A stretch of DNA of 64,000 bases. It comes from Sphingosinithalassobacter sp. CS137 (GTDB lineage Bacteria; Pseudomonadota; Alphaproteobacteria; Sphingomonadales; Sphingomonadaceae). Both the position numbers and the translations under genes were made by a program. Of this stretch, positions 36,446 to 44,850 are shown one piece after another (within the stretch, counting starts at the first letter, position 1; each line of letters starts with the position of its first letter). The stretch covers positions 1,518,501 to 1,582,500 of the forward strand of contig NZ_CP060494.1 in the NCBI RefSeq assembly GCF_014334115.1, in the 5' to 3' direction. The notes under the pieces were generated by a model that was not told the DNA's origin, did no database searches, and saw nothing but the letters and a program-made list of their open reading frames with translations.

Positions 36446-36868
36446 TCAGCCTGCGTCGACCGCGGCGAGCCGCTCGCGCACGCCGGTCGGCAGCGGGACG
36501 GCGCGGCGGGAGTTCAGGTCGACGTTGACGTTGACCAGCTCGATCGTCGCGTGCAGCTCGCCCGTCTCCGCGTGGCAGAGATGGATTTCGGTGGTCAGGC
36601 TGGAGGTGCCGACCCGCGCCGTGCGCGCGAATGCTTCAACCGTGTCACCAAGGCGGAACGGCCTCTTATACTCCACCAGCGCGCGGACGATGTTGAACTC
36701 CAGCCCGTGCCAGCCGGGCAGCAAATCCATCTCGGCCCGCTCCCAATAGTCGGTGATCGCGACATCGGCATATTCGAGATAGCGCGAGTTGAAGACGATC
36801 TTCTGCCCGTCGATTTCGGAATAACGGACGCGAAAGCGCGTGGCGAAGGCGAAGCCGGGACGTTTCAT
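36446..36868 (-). CDS. Acyl-CoA thioesterase, 4HBT hotdog family
   Basis: 140 residues. Single hotdog domain of the YbgC/4-hydroxybenzoyl-CoA thioesterase type. The motif RVRYSEIDGQKIVFNSRYLEY has Glu where the usual catalytic Asp lies (Y-x-E-x-D); Asp follows two residues on. Then YWERAEMD and VEYKRPFRLGDTVE. ATG 36868 begins MKRPGFAFATRF; the open frame upstream is not coding. It follows the aminotransferase gene on the same strand, 113 bases away. Confidence 0.88.
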   Translation of the reverse strand: MKRPGFAFATRFRVRYSEIDGQKIVFNSRYLEYADVAITDYWERAEMDLLPGWHGLEFNIVRALVEYKRPFRLGDTVEAFARTARVGTSSLTTEIHLCHAETGELHATIELVNVNVDLNSRRAVPLPTGVRERLAAVDAG

Positions 36869-36980
36869 CACAAGGCTGCATGGCGGCGCAGCGCCGCCAT
36901 GACAAGCCGCGTTCAGCGAAGCGCAGAGTGGCGACAGACGACGATCGCCGCGTCGTGATCCGCCGGGTCCGCCCGCGATC

Positions 36981-38189
36981 CTATCCCGATTGCGCGCCCG
37001 GGGCATTCACACCCATCGACTGGAGGTAGCGCTTCACGTTGCGCGCCGCCTGGCGCAGCCGCTGCTCGTTCTCGACCATCGCGATGCGCACATAGCCCTC
37101 GCCATTCTCGCCATAGCCGACCCCCGGAGCCACCGCGACCTTGGCATGGGTGAGCAGCTGCTTGGAAAACTCCAGGCTGCCGAGATGTGCGAGCGCGGGG
37201 GGCAACGGCGCCCACGCGAACATCGATGCGGCGGGAGCGGGAATCTCCCAGCCGGATCGCGCGAAACTCTCGACCATCACGTCGCGGCGCTTGTGATAGA
37301 GTTGGCGGTTCTTCTCGACGATGTCCTGCGGCCCGTTGAGCGCGGCGCAGGCGGCGGCCTGCACCGGCGTGAAGGCGCCGTAATCGAGATAGCTCTTCAC
37401 TCGCGTCATCGCGGCGATCAGCCGCCGGTTGCCGACCGCGAATCCCATTCGCCATCCGGCCATCGAATAGGTCTTGCTGAGCGAGGTGAACTCGATCGCC
37501 ACGTCCTTGGCGCCCTTCACCTGCAGGATCGAGGGCGTCGGCTTGCCGTCGTAATAGAGTTCCGAATAGGCGAGATCGGAGAGGATCCACACCTCGTTCT
37601 CGCGCGCCCAGGCGACGAGCCGCTCGTAGAAGGCGAGGTCGACCGTCTCGGCTGTGGGGTTCGACGGATAATTCACCACCAGCACGCTCGGGCGCGGCAC
37701 GGTGAAGTACATCGCGCGCTCGAGACTTTCGAAATAGCGGTCGTCCGGCGTGGTCGGCACCGCGCGGATGGTGGCGCCTGCGATGATGAAACCGAAGGTG
37801 TGGATCGGATAGCTCGGATTGGGCGCCAGGACGACGTCGCCGGGCGCGGTGATCGCCGTGGCCAGGCTCGCCAGCCCCTCCTTCGATCCCATGGTTACCA
37901 CCACCTCGGTCTCCGGATCGAGATCGACTCCGAAGCGGCGCGCATAATAGTTGGCCTGCGCCCGCCGCAGCCCCGGAATGCCCTTCGACTGAGAATAGCC
38001 GTGCGCGTCAGGTTTACGCGCGACTTCGCACAATTTCTCGATCACATGATCGGGCGGCGGCAGATCGGGATTGCCCATGCCCAGATCGATGATGTCCTCG
38101 CCGCCGGCCCGCGCCGCTGCCCGCATCGCATTGACTTCGGCGATGACATAGGGCGGCAGGCGCTTGATGCGGTAGAATTCTTCGGACAT
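36981..38189 (-). CDS. AlaC-type PLP aminotransferase
   Basis: 402 residues, fold-type I class I/II aminotransferase. PLP Lys in SLSKTYSMAGWRMGF, plus VVVTMGSKEGLA, NPSYPIHTFGFI, VVNYPSNPTAETVD and a C-terminal YVRIAMVENEQRLRQA. The DLGMGNPDLPPP opening and overall pattern fit glutamate-pyruvate aminotransferase AlaC, which is often annotated as LL-diaminopimelate aminotransferase. dapD in this window indicates the succinylase lysine route, so the alanine role is more likely. Divergent from phaC. Confidence 0.88.
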   Translation of the reverse strand: MSEEFYRIKRLPPYVIAEVNAMRAAARAGGEDIIDLGMGNPDLPPPDHVIEKLCEVARKPDAHGYSQSKGIPGLRRAQANYYARRFGVDLDPETEVVVTMGSKEGLASLATAITAPGDVVLAPNPSYPIHTFGFIIAGATIRAVPTTPDDRYFESLERAMYFTVPRPSVLVVNYPSNPTAETVDLAFYERLVAWARENEVWILSDLAYSELYYDGKPTPSILQVKGAKDVAIEFTSLSKTYSMAGWRMGFAVGNRRLIAAMTRVKSYLDYGAFTPVQAAACAALNGPQDIVEKNRQLYHKRRDVMVESFARSGWEIPAPAASMFAWAPLPPALAHLGSLEFSKQLLTHAKVAVAPGVGYGENGEGYVRIAMVENEQRLRQAARNVKRYLQSMGVNAPGAQSG

Positions 38190-38215
38190 TCCATTTCCCG
38201 TGACGAGGCTCTCGT

Positions 38216-38309
38216 GTAACGATCGTGCGCCACTCTAGGGCATTCGGAAGCGCCCGAAAATCCTGTGGCGGCATGTTTTTTCGCTGCCGTCCTGGCGCAC
38301 GAGGGTTAC
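38216..38309. repeat. Long-spaced inverted repeat in the alaC/phaC divergent gap
   Basis: Left arm 38216-38231 and right arm 38294-38309 are reverse complements at 14 of 16 positions (cores GTAAC and CGTGCGCC), separated by 62 bases. It occupies the 189-base divergent gap between the aminotransferase and phaC. A T-run (38275-38280) lies in the loop. It may be paired operator sites for both promoters. Confidence 0.5.
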
Positions 38310-38378
38310 GGGATTCCCACTGTCGAGAAGACGGTAAGACGGTGCTAAATGCACCGCACCCGAGGAGAGAGAAGCGCC

Positions 38379-40124
38379 ATGGCCGAAGTCGGCTCGTCCC
38401 AACCGCCGCGCCTGCCGTCGCTGGAGGATCTGCAGCACTGGACCTGGGTGCTGGGGCGCGCACAGCAGTTGATGCTCGAACACGGATTCGATCTAGCCGA
38501 GCGCCTTCCTGCCGCGCCTCCCTTCGGCCCGATGATCGATCCCACTGCGGCGGTGCGTGCCACCGCCGGCTTCTGGGCGGATACGATGCAGCTCTGGCAA
38601 CGTTTTCTCGATCCCGATCACGCCGAACCCTTCGAAGAGACGCCCGAACAGGCGAAGGACAAGCGTTTCAAGGCGCCGCAGTGGCGCGAACAGCCGGTCT
38701 TCGATTTTCTGCGCCAGAGCTATTTCACGATCGCCGACCATCTTCTGAAGGGCGTCGATGCGATGGAGAATATCGACGAGAAGCAGCGCGAGCAGATCCG
38801 ATTCGCCACGCGCGGGTTCGTCGATGCGATGAGCCCTTCCAACTTCCCGGCCACCAATCCGCTGGTGATCGAAAAGACGATCGAGACCCGGGGCGAGAAT
38901 CTGTTGCGCGGACTGCAGCACATGCTGAACGACGTGACCAAGGGCCAACTCACGCAGACTGCGCCTGACGCGTTCGAGGTCGGGCGGAATCTCGCGACGA
39001 CGCCCGGCAAGGTCGTGAAGCGAACCCCGCTTTACGAACTGATCCAGTACACGCCGACCACTGACGAAGTATATCGCACGCCAGTCCTCATCTTCCCGCC
39101 CTGGATCAATCGCTTCTACATCCTCGACCTCAATCCCGAGAAGAGCTTCATCCGCTGGGCGGTCGAGCGAGGTCTCACCGTGTTCGTCGTTTCCTGGCGC
39201 TCGGCAGACGCTTCGATGAAGGATGTCATGTGGGACGATTACATCGAGCGCGGCCAGATCGATGCAATCGACACCGTCCGCGACCTGCTGAAGGTCGATA
39301 GCGTTCATGCGATCGGATATTGCGTCGCGGGTACGACGCTCGCGGCGACGCTCGCTGTGCTCGCCGCCCGCGGCGAAGCCGAGAAGGTGAAGAGCGCGAC
39401 ATTCTTCACGGCGCAGGTGGATTTCAGCGAGGCCGGCGACCTGCACCTGTTCGTCGACGACGACCAGCTCCAGCTGATCCGCAGCCTGGCGAGCGACGGG
39501 TTCCTCGACGGCCGCTACATGGCGGCGACGTTCAACCTGCTCCGCGGCCGCGATCTGATCTGGAACTACGTCACCAGCAACTATCTCATGGGGCAGGACT
39601 ATGTGCCCTTCGATCTGCTGCACTGGAATTCGGACGTCACCAACCTGCCGGCGAAGTGGCACCTCAGCTATCTGACCGACCTCTATCGCGACAACCGGCT
39701 GGCAGTCCCCGGATCGATCACGGTCGGCGGAACGCCGGTCGATCTGCGGCGCGTGACCACGCCCACTTATGTTCAGGCCGGACGTGAGGATCACATCGCG
39801 CCGGCGCACAGCGTGTGGAAAATCACGCACCATTTTCAGGGGCCGCTCAAGTTCGTTCTCGCCGGATCGGGACACATCGCCGGGGTCGTCAATCCTCCGG
39901 CGGCGGGCAAATATCAGTATTGGACCAACGATGCTGGAGCCGACAGCCTCGCCGACTTCATCGCCGGAGCGAAGGAGACCAAGGGAAGCTGGTGGCCCGA
40001 TTGGGCGGACTGGCTCGACTCGCTCGATTCGGTGAAAGTACCGGCCAAGGGCGCCCGTGTTCCCGGGCGCGGCAAGCTCAAATCTCTCGCCGATGCTCCC
40101 GGAGACTATGTCCGCGCGCGATAA
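38379..40124 (+). CDS. phaC: Class I polyhydroxyalkanoate synthase
   Basis: 581 residues. Polymerises 3-hydroxyacyl-CoA into PHA granules. The alpha/beta hydrolase core has the lipase-like box GYCVAG with nucleophile Cys315. The catalytic Asp is in AGREDHIAP and His in GSGHIAGVVNPP. The N-terminal PhaC_N domain includes FPATNPLV and GENLLRGLQHML. ATG 38379 follows a purine-rich GAGGAGAGAGAAG site. The phasin gene follows; phbB is in the same window. Confidence 0.95.
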   Translation: MAEVGSSQPPRLPSLEDLQHWTWVLGRAQQLMLEHGFDLAERLPAAPPFGPMIDPTAAVRATAGFWADTMQLWQRFLDPDHAEPFEETPEQAKDKRFKAPQWREQPVFDFLRQSYFTIADHLLKGVDAMENIDEKQREQIRFATRGFVDAMSPSNFPATNPLVIEKTIETRGENLLRGLQHMLNDVTKGQLTQTAPDAFEVGRNLATTPGKVVKRTPLYELIQYTPTTDEVYRTPVLIFPPWINRFYILDLNPEKSFIRWAVERGLTVFVVSWRSADASMKDVMWDDYIERGQIDAIDTVRDLLKVDSVHAIGYCVAGTTLAATLAVLAARGEAEKVKSATFFTAQVDFSEAGDLHLFVDDDQLQLIRSLASDGFLDGRYMAATFNLLRGRDLIWNYVTSNYLMGQDYVPFDLLHWNSDVTNLPAKWHLSYLTDLYRDNRLAVPGSITVGGTPVDLRRVTTPTYVQAGREDHIAPAHSVWKITHHFQGPLKFVLAGSGHIAGVVNPPAAGKYQYWTNDAGADSLADFIAGAKETKGSWWPDWADWLDSLDSVKVPAKGARVPGRGKLKSLADAPGDYVRAR

Positions 40125-40153
40125 GATCGGCCGGACACGCAACGAGTACTTCG

Positions 40154-40212
40154 CTGCATTGCACAATAGGACTTGCAACCACCTTCGCGGCGCGCTACAT
40201 GCTGCACTGCAG
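40154..40212. promoter_or_regulatory. PhaR-type operator sites ahead of the phasin gene
   Basis: An exact CTGC-ACT-GCAG (40202-40212), extended to TGCTGC-N3-GCAGCA, and a near copy CTGC-ATT-GCAC (40154-40164). CTGC-N3-GCAG is the half-palindrome described for PhaR in Rhodobacter/Paracoccus. They lie in the 110-base gap before the phasin start, consistent with repression released by PHA granules. No phaR gene is in the window. Confidence 0.6.
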
Positions 40213-40234
40213 CAACAGCACGAGGGAGGCCGTT

Positions 40235-40999
40235 ATGGCCAGCAAGGGACCGAAGACCGGCCGGGCAAAGGCGCCTGCAGTCGCTCCGAAGCCCGCGTCG
40301 CGCCCGCGCAAGGTCGCGCCGAAGGCCAAGGTTGCTGCATCCGAGGCCGAGAAGAAAGCCGTGCCGGTGCCGATGGCGGAGACTGCGGTCCCGCCGAAGC
40401 GCGAAGAGCCGGCCGCGGCCCCGGTAGCAGTGCCGCAGGAACCGAAAAACGTCGAAGCGGCCGTCGAACCGGCGGCCGAAGCACCGGCGAAAGCCGTAGC
40501 CACAGAAGCCGTCGCCGCCGCACTGGTGGTGGAGGCGTCCGCCAAGAAGGAAGCCGAGACCATGGATACCACCGTTGAGACCAACGTGAACCGCGCGCAG
40601 GCGATGTTCGCCGACATGAACGAGCGCACCAAGGCCGCCGTCGAAAAGTCGACGAAGATGGTCGAAGAGATGAACGATCTTGCCAAGGGCAATCTCGAAG
40701 CGGTCGTCGAATCGAGCCGCATCACTGCCAAGGGCTTCGAGTCGCTTGGCCAGGAAGCCGCCGAATACGGCCGCAAGTCGTTCGAAGAGGCCACTGCTGC
40801 ACTGAAGCAGATGGCCACGGTCAAGTCGCCTGCCGAGCTCTTCAAGCTTCAGAGCGATTTCGTCCGCAAATCGTTCGACAGCTATGTCGCCGAAGCCTCG
40901 AAAAACACCGAAGCGATGCTGAAGCTGGCCGGCGACGCCACCCAGCCGCTTTCGAACCGCTTCGCGGTCGCCGCCGAGAAGGTGAAGACCGCCGCCTGA
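40235..40999 (+). CDS. Phasin, PHA granule-associated protein
   Basis: 254 residues. Residues 1-108 are Ala/Pro/Lys/Glu-rich and low-complexity. The phasin_2 domain follows ([60 protein letters not shown], ending [14 protein letters not shown]). It coats PHA granules. ATG 40235 has GAGGGAGG upstream with good spacing. An internal ATG at 40562 (MDTTVETN) with AAGGAAG upstream could yield a short phasin lacking the tail. It lies directly after phaC. Confidence 0.9.
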   Translation: MASKGPKTGRAKAPAVAPKPASRPRKVAPKAKVAASEAEKKAVPVPMAETAVPPKREEPAAAPVAVPQEPKNVEAAVEPAAEAPAKAVATEAVAAALVVEASAKKEAETMDTTVETNVNRAQAMFADMNERTKAAVEKSTKMVEEMNDLAKGNLEAVVESSRITAKGFESLGQEAAEYGRKSFEEATAALKQMATVKSPAELFKLQSDFVRKSFDSYVAEASKNTEAMLKLAGDATQPLSNRFAVAAEKVKTAA

Positions 41000-41023
41000 G
41001 CGGTTATCGCACCCGAAATCGAA

Positions 41024-41055
41024 GGGCGGCCGCACCCGATGCGGCCGCCCTTTTT
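41024..41055 (+). terminator. Rho-independent terminator after the phasin gene
   Basis: Perfect 11-base arms (41024-41034 and 41040-41050), 5-base loop CCCGA, then TTTTT (41051-41055). Ends the phaC-phasin unit. Confidence 0.93.
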
Positions 41056-41138
41056 CGTTGCCCTTGATTGCAGAAGCGCGACAATTCGCGGATTCCGCCC
41101 CGGCAGCCTTGCCCTCCGGAGGTCGGTGCAATATTTTC

Positions 41139-41504
41139 ATGGTGATGGCAGTGGACCGCATTCACCCGAACCTGATGGCCGAGGATGGCGACCGCGACGA
41201 GGGAAACGACTCCTCCGTCGGTGTCGCGACGCGGACGCGCACCCGGACGAAGAAGCCGACGCCCTATCGCGTGCTGATGCTGAACGACGACTACACGCCG
41301 ATGGAGTTCGTCGTTCTCGTGCTCCAGCGCTTCTTCCGCATGAGCATGGAAGACGCGACTCGCGTGATGCTGCATGTCCATCAGCGCGGCGTCGGCGTGT
41401 GCGGCGTCTTCAGCTATGAAGTCGCGGAAACCAAGGTGGCGCAGGTGATCGAGTTTGCGCGGCAGAACCAGCACCCGCTCCAGTGCACGCTCGAAAAGGC
41501 CTGA
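41139..41504 (+). CDS. clpS: ATP-dependent Clp protease adaptor ClpS
   Basis: About 121 residues. Delivers N-end-rule substrates to ClpAP. The core is canonical: [62 protein letters not shown] and a C-terminal [11 protein letters not shown]. The unstructured N-terminus makes the start uncertain: ATGs at 41139, 41145 and 41175 are possible and the GGAGGT site at 41118 is far from all. clpA does not follow; the gene ends 9 bases from a convergent regulator. Confidence 0.92.
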   Translation: MVMAVDRIHPNLMAEDGDRDEGNDSSVGVATRTRTRTKKPTPYRVLMLNDDYTPMEFVVLVLQRFFRMSMEDATRVMLHVHQRGVGVCGVFSYEVAETKVAQVIEFARQNQHPLQCTLEKA

Positions 41505-41513
41505 ACGAGCCGC

Positions 41514-42266
41514 TCAGCCCGGCTCCGGCAGCCAGCTGAGATCCAGGCCCGTGTACCGGTTCACATAATTCGCCGCGCGTGCGAGCGCGCGCTCGTCGAG
41601 CAAGGTCACGCGCCCCGAGTCGCGCGCGATCAATCCCTCCTCCTCGAGCTGGCGGAGCATTCGGTTGACGTGCACGGCTGTCAGCCCGGTGGCGTCGCCG
41701 ACTTCTTCCTGCGTCAGCCCCAGCGGAAAGACGTTCGTCATTTCCTTGTCGGTCGCACGAAGGCGGTTGCGCAATTCGAGCAGCAGCGCCGCGACGCGGG
41801 CCTTAGCCGACGTGCGCCCCAGCGCCGCCAGCCGGTCGGTCAGAGCGACGCGCTCGATCTGACAATAGACCAGGATCATCGCGGCAAGCCGGGGGTGGCT
41901 GCTGAAAATGTCGGAAAGCGCAGACCGGTCGAACGGGCAGACAACGCAATCCGAAAGCGCGCACAGCGTTTCAGGCGCCTCGCGATAGATCATGGCCGAC
42001 ACGCCGAGCATGTCGCCTGGAAACAGGAAGCGCAGAATCTGGCGGCTTCCGTCGTCCAGGATGACGTAGCTCATCATCAGCCCCTTGCGGAGCACGAACA
42101 GCTCGCCACCCGATTCGTTCTCGCGCTGCAGCACGGCGCCGCGGCGCACGTGCCGCTGGCGTTCCTCAAGCGCATCAAGCGCCTGGCGTTCCCGCGAAGT
42201 GAGCGCGATCAGCTCGCTGAGAACATCTGCGAAGCAACTCGCGGACACGGTGTTCTTTCCCCCCAT
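41514..42266 (-). CDS. Crp/Fnr-family transcription regulator
   Basis: 250 residues. A cyclic-nucleotide-binding fold (about 25-150; [35 protein letters not shown]) precedes an HTH_Crp domain ([34 protein letters not shown]). It lacks the N-terminal Cys cluster of Fnr; scattered Cys ([11 protein letters not shown]) lie in the sensor domain. Many sphingomonad paralogues have this form with unknown ligand. Divergent from murA with a perfect palindrome between. Confidence 0.88.
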   Translation of the reverse strand: MGGKNTVSASCFADVLSELIALTSRERQALDALEERQRHVRRGAVLQRENESGGELFVLRKGLMMSYVILDDGSRQILRFLFPGDMLGVSAMIYREAPETLCALSDCVVCPFDRSALSDIFSSHPRLAAMILVYCQIERVALTDRLAALGRTSAKARVAALLLELRNRLRATDKEMTNVFPLGLTQEEVGDATGLTAVHVNRMLRQLEEEGLIARDSGRVTLLDERALARAANYVNRYTGLDLSWLPEPG

Positions 42267-42317
42267 TCCAAGTGCAAAGCAGGCGTCTGGAATCAGCGCA
42301 TTAAAATCGATCAAGCT

Positions 42318-42331
42318 GTGGCGATCGCCAC
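42318..42331. promoter_or_regulatory. 14-base perfect palindrome between crp-family gene and murA
   Basis: GTGGCGATCGCCAC lies 51 bases from one start and 37 from the other. It contains the GCGATCGC octamer. A candidate operator for the adjacent regulator; not the TGTGA-N6-TCACA or TTGAT-N4-ATCAA type. Confidence 0.4.
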
Positions 42332-42368
42332 CCTTGCACCGGCGTCGCGACTCATTAGAAGCCCCGAA

Positions 42369-43652
42369 ATGGACCGCATCCTGATCCGCGGCGGCAACCG
42401 CCTGTCCGGCCGCATCGCAATTTCCGGGGCAAAGAACGCCGCGCTCACGCTGATGCCGTGCGCGCTGCTGACCGACGAACCGCTCACGCTGCGCAACCTG
42501 CCACGGCTGGCGGACGTCGACAGCTTCGGACATTTGCTTAACCAGCTCGGCGTCTCGACGATGGTCGAGGGTGCGCATCCCACCGACTTCGGCCGAGTGA
42601 TGACGATGCGCGCCGCGCGACTCACCTCGACCGTCGCCCCCTATGACATCGTGCGCAAGATGCGCGCCTCGATCCTGGTGCTGGGTCCGCTTCTCGGCCG
42701 AATGGGCGAAGCCACCGTATCGCTGCCGGGCGGCTGCGCGATCGGAAATCGCCCGATCGACCTGCATCTGAAGGCGCTCGATTCGATGGGCGCCGAAATC
42801 GAGATCGCCGCCGGATATGTGAAGGCCACCGCTCCGGGCGGACGGCTGAAGGGCGGCCGGGTCAGCTTCCCCGTCGTTTCGGTCGGCGCGACCGAGAACG
42901 CAGTAATGGCGGCCGTCACGGCGCAGGGAACGACCGTGATCGAGAATGCCGCACGCGAACCCGAGATCGTCGACCTGTGCAACCTGCTGACGGCGATGGG
43001 TGCCGCGATTGACGGCGTCGGAACCGAGACGCTGACGATCGAGGGCCGGGACAGGCTGCATGGCGCCACCTACCAAGTGATGCCGGACCGGATCGAGGCC
43101 GGCAGCTACGCCTGCGCCGCCGCGATCACTCATGGCGCGCTCGAGCTGGTCGGCGCGCGCGCGAACGACATGCGCGCGACTCTGGCGGCACTTTCGGAAG
43201 CGGGAATCACCGTCGAGGAGCGGCCCCGTTCCGTCTATATCGAAGCGTCGAACGGCATCGCGCCGCTGACGCTCTCAACGGCACCCTACCCCGGCTTCGC
43301 AACCGACATGCAGGCGCAGTTCATGGCGATGCTGACGCGCGCGAACGGTGCCAGCGTGCTGACCGAGACGATCTTCGAAAATCGCTACATGCACGTTCCC
43401 GAGCTCGCGCGAATGGGCGCCGACATTCAGGTGCGCGGCCATGCGGCGGTGGTGCGCGGTGTCGACCGTCTGGTCGGCGCACCGGTGATGGCGACCGATC
43501 TGCGCGCATCGATGAGTCTCATTCTCGCCGGGCTCGCCGCCGACGGCGAGACGCAGGTGAACCGCGTCTATCATCTCGATCGCGGATACGAGCGGCTGGA
43601 GGAGAAGCTGCAGGGCGTGGGCGCCGATATCGAGCGCGTCGGCGACGGCTGA
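42369..43652 (+). CDS. murA: UDP-N-acetylglucosamine 1-carboxyvinyltransferase
   Basis: 427 residues. First committed step of peptidoglycan synthesis, transferring enolpyruvate to UDP-GlcNAc. Two-domain EPSP-synthase fold with Lys22/Asn23 ([11 protein letters not shown]) and the fosfomycin-target Cys123 in [18 protein letters not shown]. Further marks: [42 protein letters not shown], and [22 protein letters not shown] 42369 begins [10 protein letters not shown]. Ends 4 bases from a convergent gene. Confidence 0.96.
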   Translation: MDRILIRGGNRLSGRIAISGAKNAALTLMPCALLTDEPLTLRNLPRLADVDSFGHLLNQLGVSTMVEGAHPTDFGRVMTMRAARLTSTVAPYDIVRKMRASILVLGPLLGRMGEATVSLPGGCAIGNRPIDLHLKALDSMGAEIEIAAGYVKATAPGGRLKGGRVSFPVVSVGATENAVMAAVTAQGTTVIENAAREPEIVDLCNLLTAMGAAIDGVGTETLTIEGRDRLHGATYQVMPDRIEAGSYACAAAITHGALELVGARANDMRATLAALSEAGITVEERPRSVYIEASNGIAPLTLSTAPYPGFATDMQAQFMAMLTRANGASVLTETIFENRYMHVPELARMGADIQVRGHAAVVRGVDRLVGAPVMATDLRASMSLILAGLAADGETQVNRVYHLDRGYERLEEKLQGVGADIERVGDG

Positions 43653-43656
43653 ACCG

Positions 43657-44124
43657 CTAGACGAGCGCCACCGCAGCGATCGCAAGCGCCACGGCGAACC
43701 AGTCCTCGACCAGCGCGGCGGGCATGTCGCGGCCGAACGCTTCGGCCAGTCTGCCGCGGCAGAAGAAGCCGCCATAGGTGCCGATCAGCGCCCCGGCCGC
43801 CCCCAGCATGACTCCGATCGGGAGCGACAGCGCAGCGGCAGCGGCGAGCGCGCCGCCGCTCAAGCCCCCGCTCGCGATTCGCGCGATCACCGCCCCCGGG
43901 CGCCGGCGGCTCGGCGTGCGCGGATGCTTGTCCCCCAGCAGTTCGGCCAGGGCCAGCAACAGCAGCGGAACCGCCGCCCAAGGGCTGGCCAGCCAGGCCA
44001 GCGGCGTGTCGCCAAGATGCAGCAACTCGAGCCAGGCTGCGACTGCAACCGTGGCGAGCGGGGTGAAGGTTCGGCAGCCTCCCGACAGGCCAAGCAGCAG
44101 CGCGAGGATCAGCACATGAGACAT
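43657..44124 (-). CDS. DUF4126-family small membrane protein
   Basis: 155 residues with four or five hydrophobic segments. Opening MSHVLILALLLGLSGGCRTF and the GDKHPRTPSRRRPGAVIARI loop match DUF4126. The closing helix is VEDWFAVALAIAAVALV. Function unknown. It faces murA tail to tail. The 218-base gap upstream to the DUF2383 gene holds a GC-rich run and a tiny possible ORF (see findings), nothing firmer. Confidence 0.78.
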   Translation of the reverse strand: MSHVLILALLLGLSGGCRTFTPLATVAVAAWLELLHLGDTPLAWLASPWAAVPLLLLALAELLGDKHPRTPSRRRPGAVIARIASGGLSGGALAAAAALSLPIGVMLGAAGALIGTYGGFFCRGRLAEAFGRDMPAALVEDWFAVALAIAAVALV

Positions 44125-44342
44125 CGTGTTTCGGCTCTCCTCGACACGGCGCAGGCATTTTCACTCGCAGGCCAGCGTCGGCGCCTTCGCGGCAGCACAC
44201 GCGCCGATGGATAGATCAGGAGGGGAGTGACCGCCAGCGCCCTGCCTCGCGCCCTATGCGAGCCGCCGGCGCCGGCGCCGCCGCCCCTTCCGGAGCACCG
44301 TCGCCGGCCGCAAGTCCGATCCGCGAGGACCGAAACCGATGC

Positions 44343-44783
44343 TCAGGTCATCGAATGCTTGAGCGCCGACATCCGGTCATGCGCAGCCTTCACCGAAATA
44401 TAGCATTCCTCGATCACCCGACGCGCATCGACGGTCAGTTCGCCGTCCTTCAACGCCTTTTCGAACTTGGCCTTGATGTGGTCCTCGCCGCGCTCGACTT
44501 CCTTTACGACCGCCGTGTCGTCGGTGCCGGTGACGGCGTTCTTCAGATCCATGAAGCCGCGATGCGCAGCGCCGATCACGCCGCTGTCGTCCGCCGGGTC
44601 TCCGCCCTGGCGCCGGACTTCACCCTGAAGCCTGCTCGCGATCTCGCTGCGCTCGCGCGCCAGTCCCGCGAAAGTGTCCGCGAAGCGCGCGGACGCATCC
44701 TCGCACGCGTCGAGATAGCCTTTGCGGCTGTCGAGCGTCGTTTTGATGAGATCGTTCAGAACAGAAATGTCGTGGTTGCTCAT
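44343..44783 (-). CDS. PA2169-like four-helix bundle protein (DUF2383)
   Basis: 146 residues, all helical, no signal. SVLNDLIKTTLDSRKGYLDA starts the DUF2383 ferritin-like bundle; RVIEECYISVKAAHDRMSAL closes it. Homologues are often stress-induced; function unknown. ATG 44783 has GGAGGA upstream; the 12-residue upstream extension is unlikely. It follows the trans-sulfuration gene stop by the 68-base gap in opposite reading order (that gene ends at 44851), both on the minus strand. Confidence 0.83.
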   Translation of the reverse strand: MSNHDISVLNDLIKTTLDSRKGYLDACEDASARFADTFAGLARERSEIASRLQGEVRRQGGDPADDSGVIGAAHRGFMDLKNAVTGTDDTAVVKEVERGEDHIKAKFEKALKDGELTVDARRVIEECYISVKAAHDRMSALKHSMT

Positions 44784-44850
44784 GGGCTTCCTCCATTGGT
44801 TTTGCTTACGCTCAACCAACGGACGAAGCCCGTGATCTATCCGAGTCCGT

